Positions 22,809-32,700 of a stretch of 64,000 nt of DNA are shown piece after piece (the first letter of the stretch is position 1; each line of letters begins with the position of its first letter). The stretch comes from Oceanospirillaceae bacterium (GTDB lineage Bacteria > Pseudomonadota > Gammaproteobacteria > Pseudomonadales > Balneatricaceae): assembly GCA_013373085.1 (NCBI GenBank), contig JABXIM010000131.1, positions 1 through 64,000 on the forward strand. The letters run 5' to 3'. A program made the position numbers and the translations under genes. The notes below the pieces were generated by a model, which was given only the letters and a program-made list of their open reading frames with translations, had not been told where the DNA came from and did no database searches.

Positions 22809-23663
22809 TCACTGATCGGCCGCAACTGAATCGGTGAAGCTCAGCTTGCAACGCAACCCGGCGGGCAGCAGCCTGTCGCTGTTGGGCAGATTGAGGCGCA
22901 CGCCAAAGGTGCCGCTGGGTGCGTCGATTACCCGCTCGACGAGGCTGACCCGAGCCACGAAATCGCCGCTGACCGGCTCTTCCGGGTAAACATGGAAGAC
23001 GTCGCCCTCATGAATCCGGCCGAACAGACTTACCGGGACGATCGCCTCGACATATAACGGATCGATCTGAACGATGCTCATGATCGGACGGTCCTCGACC
23101 GACTCGCCGGCAGAGGTGTGTATCTTCGTGACCACGCCGGCCACCGGGCTTTTGATCGTACGCAAATCCAGCAGGCTCTGGGCTCGCGCCAGTCGCAGTT
23201 GGGCCAGCCTGCGGTTGTGCTGCGCTTCGCTGAGTTCGGCCGCCGCCAGCTCGACATCGGTTTTGGCTTCGTCCACTTCCTGTGAAGAGATGGCACTGGT
23301 TTTACTGAGTTCCAGCGCCCGCTGCAGGCGTTTTTTGGCCAGGCTCAGACGGGCCCGGCGGGCCTGGATCTGATTCTGCGCTTCGGCCTCGGCCCGGGCC
23401 AGCTCGAAACTGGCCTGCTCGACGCTTGATTCGAGCCGCGCCAGCGTTTCGCCCTTCTCGACCCAGTCGCCACGCTTGACCAGCACTTCGGACATGATGC
23501 CGCTGACCGAGCTGCTGACATCCGCAACCTCACTCGGCTCGATCACGCAATCAAGCTGTTCCGCCAGCGCCGGCCCTCCGCCGGTCACAACGAGCAGCAA
23601 GCCGAGCTTAACAAGTAGCGTTCGGAGCCTCGCCGACGGACAGATTCGTATCGTTGTTTTCAT
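22809..23663 (-). CDS. Periplasmic HlyD/RND-type membrane fusion adaptor
   Basis: A 284-residue periplasmic adaptor. Residues 1-34 are a Sec signal peptide ending ALA-EQL. Residues ~38-80 form the first half of a lipoyl-like domain (VSGIMSEVLVKRGDWVEKGETLARLES), ~85-165 a coiled-coil hairpin (ELARAEAEAQNQ to LRLARAQSLLDL), and ~168-195 the second half (IKSPVAGVVTKIHTSAGESVED), followed by a beta-barrel to the end. The hairpin is short compared with HlyD of type I systems. Such adaptors bridge an inner-membrane engine to an outer-membrane duct; neither an RND pump nor an ABC exporter is visible nearby. It overlaps the SecA-like gene by 4 bp, so it belongs to this export set. Confidence 0.9.
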   Translation of the reverse strand: MKTTIRICPSARLRTLLVKLGLLLVVTGGGPALAEQLDCVIEPSEVADVSSSVSGIMSEVLVKRGDWVEKGETLARLESSVEQASFELARAEAEAQNQIQARRARLSLAKKRLQRALELSKTSAISSQEVDEAKTDVELAAAELSEAQHNRRLAQLRLARAQSLLDLRTIKSPVAGVVTKIHTSAGESVEDRPIMSIVQIDPLYVEAIVPVSLFGRIHEGDVFHVYPEEPVSGDFVARVSLVERVIDAPSGTFGVRLNLPNSDRLLPAGLRCKLSFTDSVAADQ

Positions 23664-25681
23664 TCGAGCTTTCCCGTAAACGCAAGCACGTTTTCCAGAT
23701 ATTCGTCCATTTTCTGCATCCGCAGCCGCATCCGGTGGCTACGCCGCTGCGCGCGACGCTGCGCAAATCCCATCAACAGTATGGCGGCAGTGCCGGTGGA
23801 CAACCCGGTCACTCTCGCCAGCCGCAGCGCCCAGGGTGGCAGTTGATGCTGCAGCAGCTCGTCTTCCAGCGACAGTACCTCTTCGCAGCTACCCGGGTCT
23901 CCCTGCCGGGCGCAACGCCCCCATAGCTGACGGTCGATTCTCCGCGCCTCGTGACGTTCAGTGGCAATCACATGCAGGCCGCCCAGATCGGCCACGCCGG
24001 CCCCCAGCCGAATGTCGGTTCCCCGTCCGGCCATGTTGGTCGCAACGGTAATCTGACCTGGCTGGCCGGCGAGCCCGATGATCTCGGCCTCTTCCCGATC
24101 CTGGCGGGCATTGAGGATCCGGTGCGGCAACTGCGCCTCGCTCAGCAGTTGGCTGAGGCGCTCCGAGGCGGCAACGGAACGGGTACCGATCAGCACCGGA
24201 CGCCCGCACTCATGCACGGCACGAATTCGTTGCAGGATTGTTTGCCATTTGTCGGACTCGGTCACACAGGTGACCGGCGGCAACCTGCGTCTGCGATTTC
24301 GGCGGTTCGGCGGTATGGATACCGTCGACAACTGGTAAACCGAGCGCAGTTCCGAGGCAACTTCCCGCACCGTCCCCGACATGCCGCCGAGCATCCGGTA
24401 GCGGCGAAAAAACCGCTGGTAACTGATCCGACCGATGGTCTCCATCTCTCCCGTGATCTCGCAGCCCTCCTTGGTCTCGATCAATTGATGCAATCCCTGC
24501 TCCCAGGAGCGGTCCGGCATCAGACGACCGGTAAACTCGTCAATGATCCGCACCTTGCCGTCATCGAGCAGGTACTGACGGTCGCGTTCGTAAAAATACA
24601 GCGCCCGCAGCGCCTGCTGCACCAGGTGCTCCCGGTAGCGGGTGTTGCGCCAGAGACCGGACTCGGACTTCGACCATTGCTCGAGATACGTCTGGCCCTC
24701 GGGCAGCAGCTCCAGTTGCCGGCGTTGCGGGCGCAGTGAGAAATGCACTCCAGGCTGCAGCGTGCGGGCGGTTTCGAGTGCCGTTCTCAGCATCGTTTCG
24801 GTGTAGATCGGCTTTCCCTGCCGGGAGATGATCAGTGGTGTAACCGCTTCGTCGACCAGCACGCTGTCCGCCTCATCGACCAGCGCGAAATGCAGCCCTC
24901 GCAACAGCAGCGCCTCCCGGTCGTCAAACCGCAGTCCGAGCTGGCTGTTGCGATGGCGCAGGCGGATACGATCCCGCAAATGGTCGAATGCGACCTGCGT
25001 GTTGGTGCTGTAGGTCACATCACAGCGGTACGCTAACCGACGCTCGGCGTCGCTCATGCCAGACAGGGACGCGCCGACACTGAGGCCGATGGCCTCGTAG
25101 ACCGGGCGCATCGCCTCGGCATCGCGCCCGGCGAGATAATCGTTCACGGTGATGACGTGCACCGGAATACCGGACAGCGCGGCGGTACCGGCGGCCAGTG
25201 TTGCGGTAAGGGTCTTGCCCTCGCCGGTCGCCATTTCGGCGACCATGCCGTTGAGCATCGCCCATCCCCCGACCAGCTGGACATCGAAATGGGTCATGCC
25301 GAGCCGACGCGAGGAAATCTCGCGGATCAGCGCGAAGGCCTCGGCCACCGCCGGCAGCGCCAGCCGGGTCTTCTTCAGTCGCTGGCGCAGGCCGGTGCAG
25401 TGGCGGCGCAGGCCGGCATCCGACATCGCGCCAAACGCGTCCGCATGGCCATGAATCGCCGGCAGGATTCTGGACAGCCGTAGCCAGGAGCTTTCGAACA
25501 GGCGCAACGGCAACGCCAGACAGTCCGACGTCCGGTCCAGAATGCCCGGCGCCGCATCGCTGCGTAGCGCGTAGGCTTCAGCGGCTTGCAAGGTGCCTGT
25601 ACAGCTGCGCAAACGTCCGCCCCCCTGTCGCGTCAAATGCCGAATTTGCCGAGAAAAACCTGCCGCGCCCGTCGGTACCAC
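23660..25681 (-). CDS. Accessory SecA-like translocation ATPase, C-terminally shortened
   Basis: A 673-residue SecA-type motor. NBD1 has Walker A MATGEGKTLTA (150-160) and DEAD box LVDEADSVLVDEAVTPLIIS (268-287); the preprotein-binding domain includes RALYFYERDRQYLLDDGKVRIIDEFTGRLMPDRSW; NBD2 has TNMAGRGTDIRLG and ERHEARRIDRQLWGRCARQGDPG. After NBD2 only ~70 residues remain, so the helical wing, most of the helical scaffold and the zinc/SecB tail of ~900-residue housekeeping SecA are missing. The N-terminal ~120 residues also differ from SecA. The start is GTG at 25681, overlapping the M50-HlyD gene by 49 bp; a TTG at 25636 that overlaps the stop is an alternative. Likely a dedicated motor for the giant protein (inference from linkage). 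Confidence 0.9.
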   Translation of the reverse strand: MVPTGAAGFSRQIRHLTRQGGGRLRSCTGTLQAAEAYALRSDAAPGILDRTSDCLALPLRLFESSWLRLSRILPAIHGHADAFGAMSDAGLRRHCTGLRQRLKKTRLALPAVAEAFALIREISSRRLGMTHFDVQLVGGWAMLNGMVAEMATGEGKTLTATLAAGTAALSGIPVHVITVNDYLAGRDAEAMRPVYEAIGLSVGASLSGMSDAERRLAYRCDVTYSTNTQVAFDHLRDRIRLRHRNSQLGLRFDDREALLLRGLHFALVDEADSVLVDEAVTPLIISRQGKPIYTETMLRTALETARTLQPGVHFSLRPQRRQLELLPEGQTYLEQWSKSESGLWRNTRYREHLVQQALRALYFYERDRQYLLDDGKVRIIDEFTGRLMPDRSWEQGLHQLIETKEGCEITGEMETIGRISYQRFFRRYRMLGGMSGTVREVASELRSVYQLSTVSIPPNRRNRRRRLPPVTCVTESDKWQTILQRIRAVHECGRPVLIGTRSVAASERLSQLLSEAQLPHRILNARQDREEAEIIGLAGQPGQITVATNMAGRGTDIRLGAGVADLGGLHVIATERHEARRIDRQLWGRCARQGDPGSCEEVLSLEDELLQHQLPPWALRLARVTGLSTGTAAILLMGFAQRRAQRRSHRMRLRMQKMDEYLENVLAFTGKLE

Positions 25682-27780
25682 TGAAATCCCAGCGGTATCC
25701 GGCCATGATCGAATCGAACGTATACGCGGGTGCCGGCCGGTGAGCGCGGCACTTCTGCAGGCAATGCCAGTTCATACTGAAAGATACGGCCGAAGGTGCG
25801 CACGCCATCGGGGTCCCGCGGGTCGGTATCCAGCACGCCCCCCCCGCTTTTGCCCAGCACCGGGCTCGGCAAACGGTCGGATCCGCCCGGTATCTGGCGA
25901 ACCATCGCAGCCGCCGTACTGGTTGTCACGCGGTCCGCCAGCCGCACCTGGATATCGTCGGTATGCGATCTGACGAGGTCCGCATCGTCCTCCGGTACCG
26001 CGACCCGGACGGTCATCGGCACCGGCTCGACCACATACCCCAGCGTTTCGCCTTGCCGCACGAACCGTCCGGGCAGATCCTGGGCCAGCGGCACCACCAG
26101 ACGCCCCCGCACAGGACTGAGTATCGACATCGCGTCCATGCGCTGCCGGACATCCAGCAGATCGGCCTCGACCGCACGGATTTCTTCCCGGGTGACCCGG
26201 GCGGCAACGCGATCATCCCGCCACTGCGAATCCAGCAGCGCCTTGAGTTCGCGCAGACGCGCCTCCAACCCCTCCTGACGCGCCCGTAACAGCGGATCCT
26301 CGCAGCGGATCAATACCGATCCCGCCTCGACCTGGCTGTCGGCCGGACGCTCCAGGGAGCGCACAAAGCAGTCAGCACCGGCACGGACAGTAGCCCGCTC
26401 GGGCAGCCAGACGACGCCCTCGGCCAGGGTTCTGTAAGGAACCGGCACCAGGAACACCAGGCCGCCGACCAGCACCAGCAGACCGATCGAAACAAGCAAC
26501 GCCCGGGGCCGTTCGTCGCCCAGCCGTGGGTCGGACAGCAGAAATTTCAGCCCCTTGACCATTGGCAGCACCAGCAAAGTCGTGGAAGCCCAGAGGGCCA
26601 GAAGAATACCGACGACAAAAAAGACGCCGGAGACAAAAAGTATAATGGCCACCGCAATGAAGAGGCGGTAACTGACGGACGCGATGCCGTAAAAAATAAA
26701 CCATTTGCGCTCGCTGCGGCCGGTCGCCGGAGACTGAGCCCTGTCCATTCCGAACAGGTAGCGCTGCAGCAGATACGTCAGGTACTTCTGCGAACGCTGC
26801 GCCAGGTTGGGTATTTCGACGGCATCCGCCAGCACGTAGTAGCCATCGAAGCGCAACAGCGGGTTGCCATTGAAGAACAGCGTCGAAATGCCGCCAATGA
26901 GCATGGTGTTGTAGGCGATTGCCCGCACCAGGCCATGCTCCGCATTGAGCCAAACCACCAGCGCGACAGCGGCGAGAAACAACTCGACCATGATACCGGC
27001 CGCACCGACGATGACACGGCGACGCTTGCGCCGGAAAGCGGACGCCGCCGACGCATCCACGTAGGGTACCGGCATAAACACCAGCAGCATGATACCGATC
27101 TCGTGTACTTCGCCGCCCCAGACCTTGGTGGCGTAGGCATGCCCCAGTTCATGCACCGCTTTTATCAGCGGATACAGCAACCAGATCAGTAGCAGGTTCT
27201 GCGGTGCCAGTACCCGGTCGGCCAGATCACTGGTCAGCTCTCCCCAGTGCATGGCCGCCAGCACGGCACCGGTGGCCACGACACTCAGCCAGAGCAGAAA
27301 ACCGAAGGGGCCATACAGAGGACGCACCAGCGGCAACGTGCGCACCAGAAACCGCTCGGGGTCGAAGAGACGGAAGCGCAGCGCCAGCGGGCTCCAGATA
27401 CGCTGTTTGACGCGTGCCCTCTCCTGTTGCTGATAGCGCTTGAAAATCTCAGCGCTGTCCGGCGGGACTTCGCTCTGCAGCACGTCGGCCGCGTGTAACT
27501 GGGCCAGCAGCCGGATCATCTCCTCTTGGGTCGGCGAGTCGTCGCCGAGCTCTTCCGCCGCCAGTTGCCAGATCTCATCGACGGTGCGCTGCCCGTCCAT
27601 CAGGCCGATAATGCGGTTGGCGGCTTCGGAAAAACGGTGGAACCGGCCCGACAGGTGGTCCTGCAGCACGAACCAGACGTCGTCGCGATAGCTGTGCCGG
27701 TGCACCTGCACATGGCCACGCAGGCGTGGCCTCAGATCGGCCACGCGGTACCAGGCGGGACTGAACAGCGACTCGCTCAT
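25633..27780 (-). CDS. PqqD-like / M50 peptidase / HlyD fusion membrane protein
   Basis: A 715-residue polytopic protein in three parts. Residues ~20-105 resemble a PqqD-type peptide-binding domain (DHLSGRFHRFSEAANRIIGLM, then a DxLxxxL-like helix). Residues ~155-450 are a membrane M50 (site-2 protease) domain with HELGH (His210, Glu211, His214) and, about 90 residues later, NPLLRFDGYY (Asp312), so all metal ligands are present. Residues ~450-700 are a HlyD-like periplasmic part: lipoyl half GVVWLPERATVRAGADCF, a short coiled-coil (RARQEGLEARLRELK...RQRMD) and second half SILSPVRGRLVVPLAQDLPG. It starts 4 bp after the GAF-HlyD gene. It could cleave or hold the cargo leader in the membrane and pass it to the adaptors; that role is inference. 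Confidence 0.9.
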   Translation of the reverse strand: MSESLFSPAWYRVADLRPRLRGHVQVHRHSYRDDVWFVLQDHLSGRFHRFSEAANRIIGLMDGQRTVDEIWQLAAEELGDDSPTQEEMIRLLAQLHAADVLQSEVPPDSAEIFKRYQQQERARVKQRIWSPLALRFRLFDPERFLVRTLPLVRPLYGPFGFLLWLSVVATGAVLAAMHWGELTSDLADRVLAPQNLLLIWLLYPLIKAVHELGHAYATKVWGGEVHEIGIMLLVFMPVPYVDASAASAFRRKRRRVIVGAAGIMVELFLAAVALVVWLNAEHGLVRAIAYNTMLIGGISTLFFNGNPLLRFDGYYVLADAVEIPNLAQRSQKYLTYLLQRYLFGMDRAQSPATGRSERKWFIFYGIASVSYRLFIAVAIILFVSGVFFVVGILLALWASTTLLVLPMVKGLKFLLSDPRLGDERPRALLVSIGLLVLVGGLVFLVPVPYRTLAEGVVWLPERATVRAGADCFVRSLERPADSQVEAGSVLIRCEDPLLRARQEGLEARLRELKALLDSQWRDDRVAARVTREEIRAVEADLLDVRQRMDAMSILSPVRGRLVVPLAQDLPGRFVRQGETLGYVVEPVPMTVRVAVPEDDADLVRSHTDDIQVRLADRVTTSTAAAMVRQIPGGSDRLPSPVLGKSGGGVLDTDPRDPDGVRTFGRIFQYELALPAEVPRSPAGTRVYVRFDHGRIPLGFQWYRRARQVFLGKFGI

Positions 27781-27784
27781 GACA

Positions 27785-29647
27785 TCAGGGCCACCAGGAC
27801 CAGATCCTCAGTCGCAGCCAGTCGATCAGGTCGTGGGTCCAGATCCAGAGCAACCGGCGTTCCTCGACCTCGATGCGGGCTGCGCCCTGCATGCCCGGCC
27901 TCAGGTAGTCCGGCGTTTCCAGCAGGCTGGCATCGACGCGAAAGCTGTTTTTGCCTTCTGCCGCGGTCGATACCGGGGTAATGCCGTCGATTCGGAGCGG
28001 CAGGGCCCGATCCGGCATCGACGCCAGTACCAGCCGCCCGATCTGCCCGACACGAATCTCATCGATGGCGCCCTCCGGCACCTGCAGCGCGACCCGATAG
28101 GCATCCAGGGGCGCGATCTCGAACAATATCTGCCCCCGCTCCACCGGTGCACCCAGCTGGTCGCTGAGGTCGCCCGACACGACAATCCCGTCGAACGGCG
28201 CCGTCACCCGGGTGCGCTCGATCTGCTCACCCACCAGGCTGAGCTGGGCATTGGCCTGATCGAGCTGGGCCCGCAGTATATTGACTTCGCTGCGCTCGTG
28301 CTGCGCCAGCGCATCGCGCAGCTTGCGCTCCACCTGTGCCTTCTGGCTCGACCACTTGAGGTATTCGAGTCGCAGGTCCCGATCATCGATACGGAACAAC
28401 AGATCACCCTGCTGGACGCGGTCTCCGGCCCGCACCGCCGCCTCCGTGACGTAACCCGCGATCGGGGCAACAGCGACCCGCTCCACGGCCCCTTCCAGAG
28501 TGGCCTCCGCGCGAATCCGGTAGATATCGCTGACCAGCACCATAAAGCTGACGACACCGACGATTGCCAGCGCCACCAGTTTGCGCCCCAGAAAGCGGGG
28601 ACCGAACAGTTTGCCCAGTTGATCGGCGAGCGAGCGCCAGACCTTGTGGCCGATCCACCGGTCCTCGCGATAGCGGCTCGCGATCACAGGTCCAACAAAA
28701 GCGGCGGCGCGTTCCATGGTACTTCGCTGCCGCTCGCTGAACCCGGCCGTCGAGGCCGTATCGAATGTCAGCGCGCCGAACCAGTCGCCCTGGTCGGATA
28801 GCGGAACCGTGCACAGATGCCGCCCCTTGCCCAGCTGCGCCAGTTCAGCATGGGCACGATCGACGCAGACTTCGTTGCCTTCAGGCTGCGGATAGATGAG
28901 GGTACATTGCTGGTCGATCGCTTCGTCCATCGCCAGGGCGATGGCGCGGGTCAGGTTGCCGGCCTTACCGAACTGGGCGCTATGCGACAGCGCCAGCACC
29001 CGTGAATGCCGCCCCTGGCGAATACCGAAGCTTACGCGCTCGCACCCCAGCCGTATCGCCAGCTCGGTGACCAGCGCCGTGGCGGCGTGCTGAAAGCGTT
29101 GCGCCTCCAGAACTTGCGCGCTGAGTTCCACCGCCAGCCGGGCGTCTTCCGACACGTCCACATCTGTGTTGCCGGCGTGACTACGCAGGTTCGCCTCGAG
29201 CCAGCCGCAGCCCCACTGCAATTGACGCATCAGGCTGCGCAGCACCGCTTCGTCGGCCGTATCGACGTCCACGGCGGCAACACCGCGCAGACGCTCATCG
29301 ATGATAATGGGATAGGCGGCACAGGCACCGCTTTCAGTGTGAGCGGCAACTCCCTTGCCGGCGTTCAGCGAGGACTCGGCGGCCGAGGCCAGTGCGGGCG
29401 AAGCCTGCTTGCCGTCGGGCCAGCTGGCGACCGGTACACAGGGACCGCCATCGTCATTATTCAGTACCACTACGCCGGCACGCACACCCGGCAACATGGA
29501 ACACTGCAGCGTCAGCCAGGCAGCAGCAAACTCCTCTTTGCTGCGCGCTTCGTGCAAACGTTTCCAGAGAGCCTGATCAAGGTAGGCGAGCTCAGCCCCC
29601 CGCGCGCCCTCAGACGACTGTGGGCCATTGTCCAACATTTCCGGCAT
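27785..29647 (-). CDS. GAF-domain HlyD-type membrane adaptor
   Basis: A 620-residue protein with a large cytoplasmic sensory half. Residues ~25-155 and ~170-325 look like tandem GAF domains (second: HAATALVTELAIRLGCERVSFGIRQG to FGALTFDTASTAGFSERQ). One transmembrane helix, LVALAIVGVVSFMVLVSDIY (~357-376), leads to a periplasmic HlyD-like portion: AVERVAVAPIAGYVTEAAVRAGD, a short hairpin (KWSSQKAQVERKL...QLDQANAQLSLV), RTRVTAPFDGIVVSGDLSDQLG, and a beta-barrel to the end. GAF domains bind small ligands or mediate protein contacts, so the adaptor may sense a cytoplasmic signal. GAGGG precedes the ATG. It follows the giant gene by 60 bp with no terminator between. Confidence 0.9.
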   Translation of the reverse strand: MPEMLDNGPQSSEGARGAELAYLDQALWKRLHEARSKEEFAAAWLTLQCSMLPGVRAGVVVLNNDDGGPCVPVASWPDGKQASPALASAAESSLNAGKGVAAHTESGACAAYPIIIDERLRGVAAVDVDTADEAVLRSLMRQLQWGCGWLEANLRSHAGNTDVDVSEDARLAVELSAQVLEAQRFQHAATALVTELAIRLGCERVSFGIRQGRHSRVLALSHSAQFGKAGNLTRAIALAMDEAIDQQCTLIYPQPEGNEVCVDRAHAELAQLGKGRHLCTVPLSDQGDWFGALTFDTASTAGFSERQRSTMERAAAFVGPVIASRYREDRWIGHKVWRSLADQLGKLFGPRFLGRKLVALAIVGVVSFMVLVSDIYRIRAEATLEGAVERVAVAPIAGYVTEAAVRAGDRVQQGDLLFRIDDRDLRLEYLKWSSQKAQVERKLRDALAQHERSEVNILRAQLDQANAQLSLVGEQIERTRVTAPFDGIVVSGDLSDQLGAPVERGQILFEIAPLDAYRVALQVPEGAIDEIRVGQIGRLVLASMPDRALPLRIDGITPVSTAAEGKNSFRVDASLLETPDYLRPGMQGAARIEVEERRLLWIWTHDLIDWLRLRIWSWWP

Positions 29648-29707
29648 CCCCAGATTCCCTCGGTCTGCTGCACCTGTTCAGCTGCCGACGCCAGACCTCG
29701 CAGCCGA
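29648..29707 (-). other. Short gap between the giant gene and the export genes
   Basis: Sixty bases without a hairpin, T-run or promoter-like pair; only a GAGGG ribosome site for the next gene. Read-through of the giant gene's transcript into the export genes is therefore likely. Confidence 0.6.
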
Positions 29708-32700
29708 TCAGGACCACCAGTCGCGCAACGGGCGAGCAGCGTGCATCAGCCAGCCCAGCAGCCCGGGTATCAACGGTGCCCTGGAGTCCATCGTATCCCG
29801 GTCGACTCCGGCACCCCAGTCGATCCTGCGTCCATGCACAGCCCCCCCCGTACGGCTGTTTTCACTATAGACTCTATCGGCGCCATCATCGCCCCGACGG
29901 ACGATCCAGTCGCCGGTTTCGGCGACATCATCCGCCACGACAAGCGGCAATCCGGCGTACGTCGGAGGTATGACAAACTCACCGGATGCGACATCGAACA
30001 CTCGCATCTGTCGCACGGCAGGTTCCGGTATGGCGTGCACACGAACCGGTGCAGCAAAGGCCGCGGTCTCGGTATCGGCCTGCAGCCACCGCTGCTCATC
30101 CGGCAGCACTGTCTGCGTCTGGAACTCAACGTCCAGCTCGATACTGTTATCGTCGGTCGTTGCCGGTTCGGCATTTGTCAGGCTGTCGGGCAGCATCACC
30201 TCGGTGCCGGACTGCAGCGTCGCGTTCATCACCTCCAGCTCGCCATGCTCGAGGTCCAAGGCATGTCCCAGTTCGTGCAACACGACCGACATCAGGTCGA
30301 TCTGGCCGGCGGACAGCGCCGCCGGCGCGTCGGGCCAGGCCAGCGGATCCTGCAGATACCAGCCGTAACCCGCGGCATCCACATCCAGGTACAGGGTGCC
30401 ATCGTCGTAGCGGCCCAGCACCTGACCGGGCAGGTCACGGATCACGACATTGATGGTATCGAGCCTTGCCAGCAGTTCCGCGTCGACCAGACCCGAGGCC
30501 TGCCACTGCGCAATGGCGGAATCCAGCACCGGCGACAGCCGGTACAGCGTCAGCGGAATCCGCACCGCGGCTGGCTCCATCACGGCGCTATCGGCCAGCA
30601 GGTTGTTGTCATCGTCCACTGGCAGATAGGCCGGGTCGTTGGTCGCCAGCGTTACGCTGTCGAAGCGGGTGTTCGCGGTATCGGAGAACAAGCCGAACTC
30701 GCCGTCGACCGCCACGGCGTTGTAGGCGTGGCTGGCGACCGTCTGGCCGTTGAGGATCACGCTGACCGTGCTGCCGGTCGCCGTCACGGTCAAGTCGTAC
30801 CAGGTGCCGGCGCGAATCCCCAGCGCGACGGACGCATCGATCGTCCAGCCGTCGCGGGCGCTGTGGTGGCCGATCAGCAGGTTGCCGCTGGCCGCATCGA
30901 TGGCGGCGAACTTGAACTCGGTCTCACCATACTGATCGAACACCACGCCGGCCAGGCCATCGGTCTGCAGCCGGGTATCGACGCGCAGCAGGTAGGCCGA
31001 GTCGATACGCAGATCGGAGGTGCTGATCGCGTAGCCCCGCTCGCCATCCGGGGACGGCACATAGGTGCTGTCGGCGTCGATGCTCCAAGCCCCGACCTGG
31101 GTGCCGGTGAAGCGGTCGGCCACGCCGTCGGAGAAGTCCTCGACCACCTCCAGCGTCAGTTCCGGCGGCAGCACCTGAACCGCGACATTGTCGATGCGGG
31201 CAATCGAGTTGTTGGCGCCGAGGCCGACGAGACCTGCGTTAATCCCGTACATGAAGCCGTCGGAATCGACGCGCGGCGCGTAGGTGTAGATGAAGACGTC
31301 CTGGTTGTCGATCACCAGGGTCACGGTGGTGCCGTTGATCGCCAGCAGCAGGTCGTAGTCCTTGTCCGGCTTGAGCTGCGAATTGATCTGCCGTACCACG
31401 TGCCAGCCATCGGCATCGCGGTAACCCATCTCCATCTTGTCGGTGGAGATGTTGACGCCGGCGAACTTGAAGTCGGTGGCCGACTGGTAGTCGAAGATCA
31501 CGTAGGCATTGGACTTGTAGCCCTGTATCGGCTTGCCGGCATTGATGGTGGCGCGGATTTCGAAATAATTGGGCAGGTACTGATCGACGATGAACACCGC
31601 CGCAGCATCGCCACCCAGGGTATCCGGTTCGACCTGCAGGCGACCGCTGATTGCAGTGAAGGTACCGCTGTCGACCAGGAAGTTGTCGACATTCCCGGTG
31701 TTGAAGTTGGCGCCGCGCAGCACATCACGGGCCCCACCCGGAATATTGCCGGCCTGCGGATCGTCCGGCGCACCGGTCTGATCCTGCCAGTCGGCATCCT
31801 TCTGCAACACCAGTCCCAGTTCGCCGTCGGGCTCGCCGTTGCGCAACGGATCGTTGCCGGTGTCGTTGACCACCATGAGAGTCGACGGATCGATGCGATC
31901 GCCGGCCCGGGTCGGGTCGGCGCCGTCGCTGGCGGACAGCGCGTACATGAACTCCATCAGCTGCGGCTGCAGCGTGCGACTGACGGTCGCTGCGCCAAAG
32001 GGTGCGTAAGGCACGATATAGCTGTTGAACTCGCCGACATGGTCGATCAGACGGTCGCCGCCGGTGTTGGCGATAAGCACGTCGCGACCGGCACCGCCGT
32101 GAGCACGGTCCTCGTAGCTGAGCTGCGGGCCGTCCGGGATGCGGTTGTCGTCGCGACTGTCACCCAAGGTTTCCAGCTCGTCGTCGGCCTGCAGGTAGTC
32201 GTTGCCGTAGCCGCCGTAAAGGCTGTCGTTGCCGGTGCCGCCGAAGATAACGTCGTTGCCGAGGTCACCGAAGATCCGGTCGTGACCGTCGCTCCGAATC
32301 GGCAGCCCGCTGTTCACATCGACGGCGCTGTCGACAGCCCGCCCTTCGCGGGCATCGAAGTTCATAAAGAACTCCAGCAGCGTGCGCTGATCATCGAAGC
32401 GCGTGAACGTCGCAAGGTCCGCATCGATATAAATCTTGTCGAGCGGCCGGTACTCGTCGTAGTGGGCGAACTCTTCGGCCTTGTAGGCCTCGAAGCCCAA
32501 CAGGCGGAAGTCAAAGCCGAGCGCTGCCTCGGCCTTTGAAACAACCAGCGGACGGTCGTAGCCGAAGGTCAGCACCACGCCGTCACTGCGTTCGGCGTCG
32601 GACAGATAGCCGCCTCCCGCCTCTTCCGGGAAGACCACCACGGCGCCTTCCGCCAGCGCCTCGGCACCGGAAATCGCATCGTCGCCGGCACCGCCGTGCA

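Noticed and set aside
25633-25681. A frameshift that would fuse the M50-HlyD and SecA-like proteins
   Set aside because: Each protein is complete at the junction, with a stop in a sensible place after the HlyD barrel and a different domain after it; a 49-bp overlap with a GTG start (or TTG at 25636) is sufficient explanation.
23660-25681. Housekeeping secA
   Set aside because: Too short, missing the C-terminal domains and the cell-division/mutT neighbours usual for secA, and embedded in the giant-protein gene set.
21978-29647. A standard type I secretion system
   Set aside because: HlyD-like adaptors are present but no ABC transporter or TolC gene is in the window.
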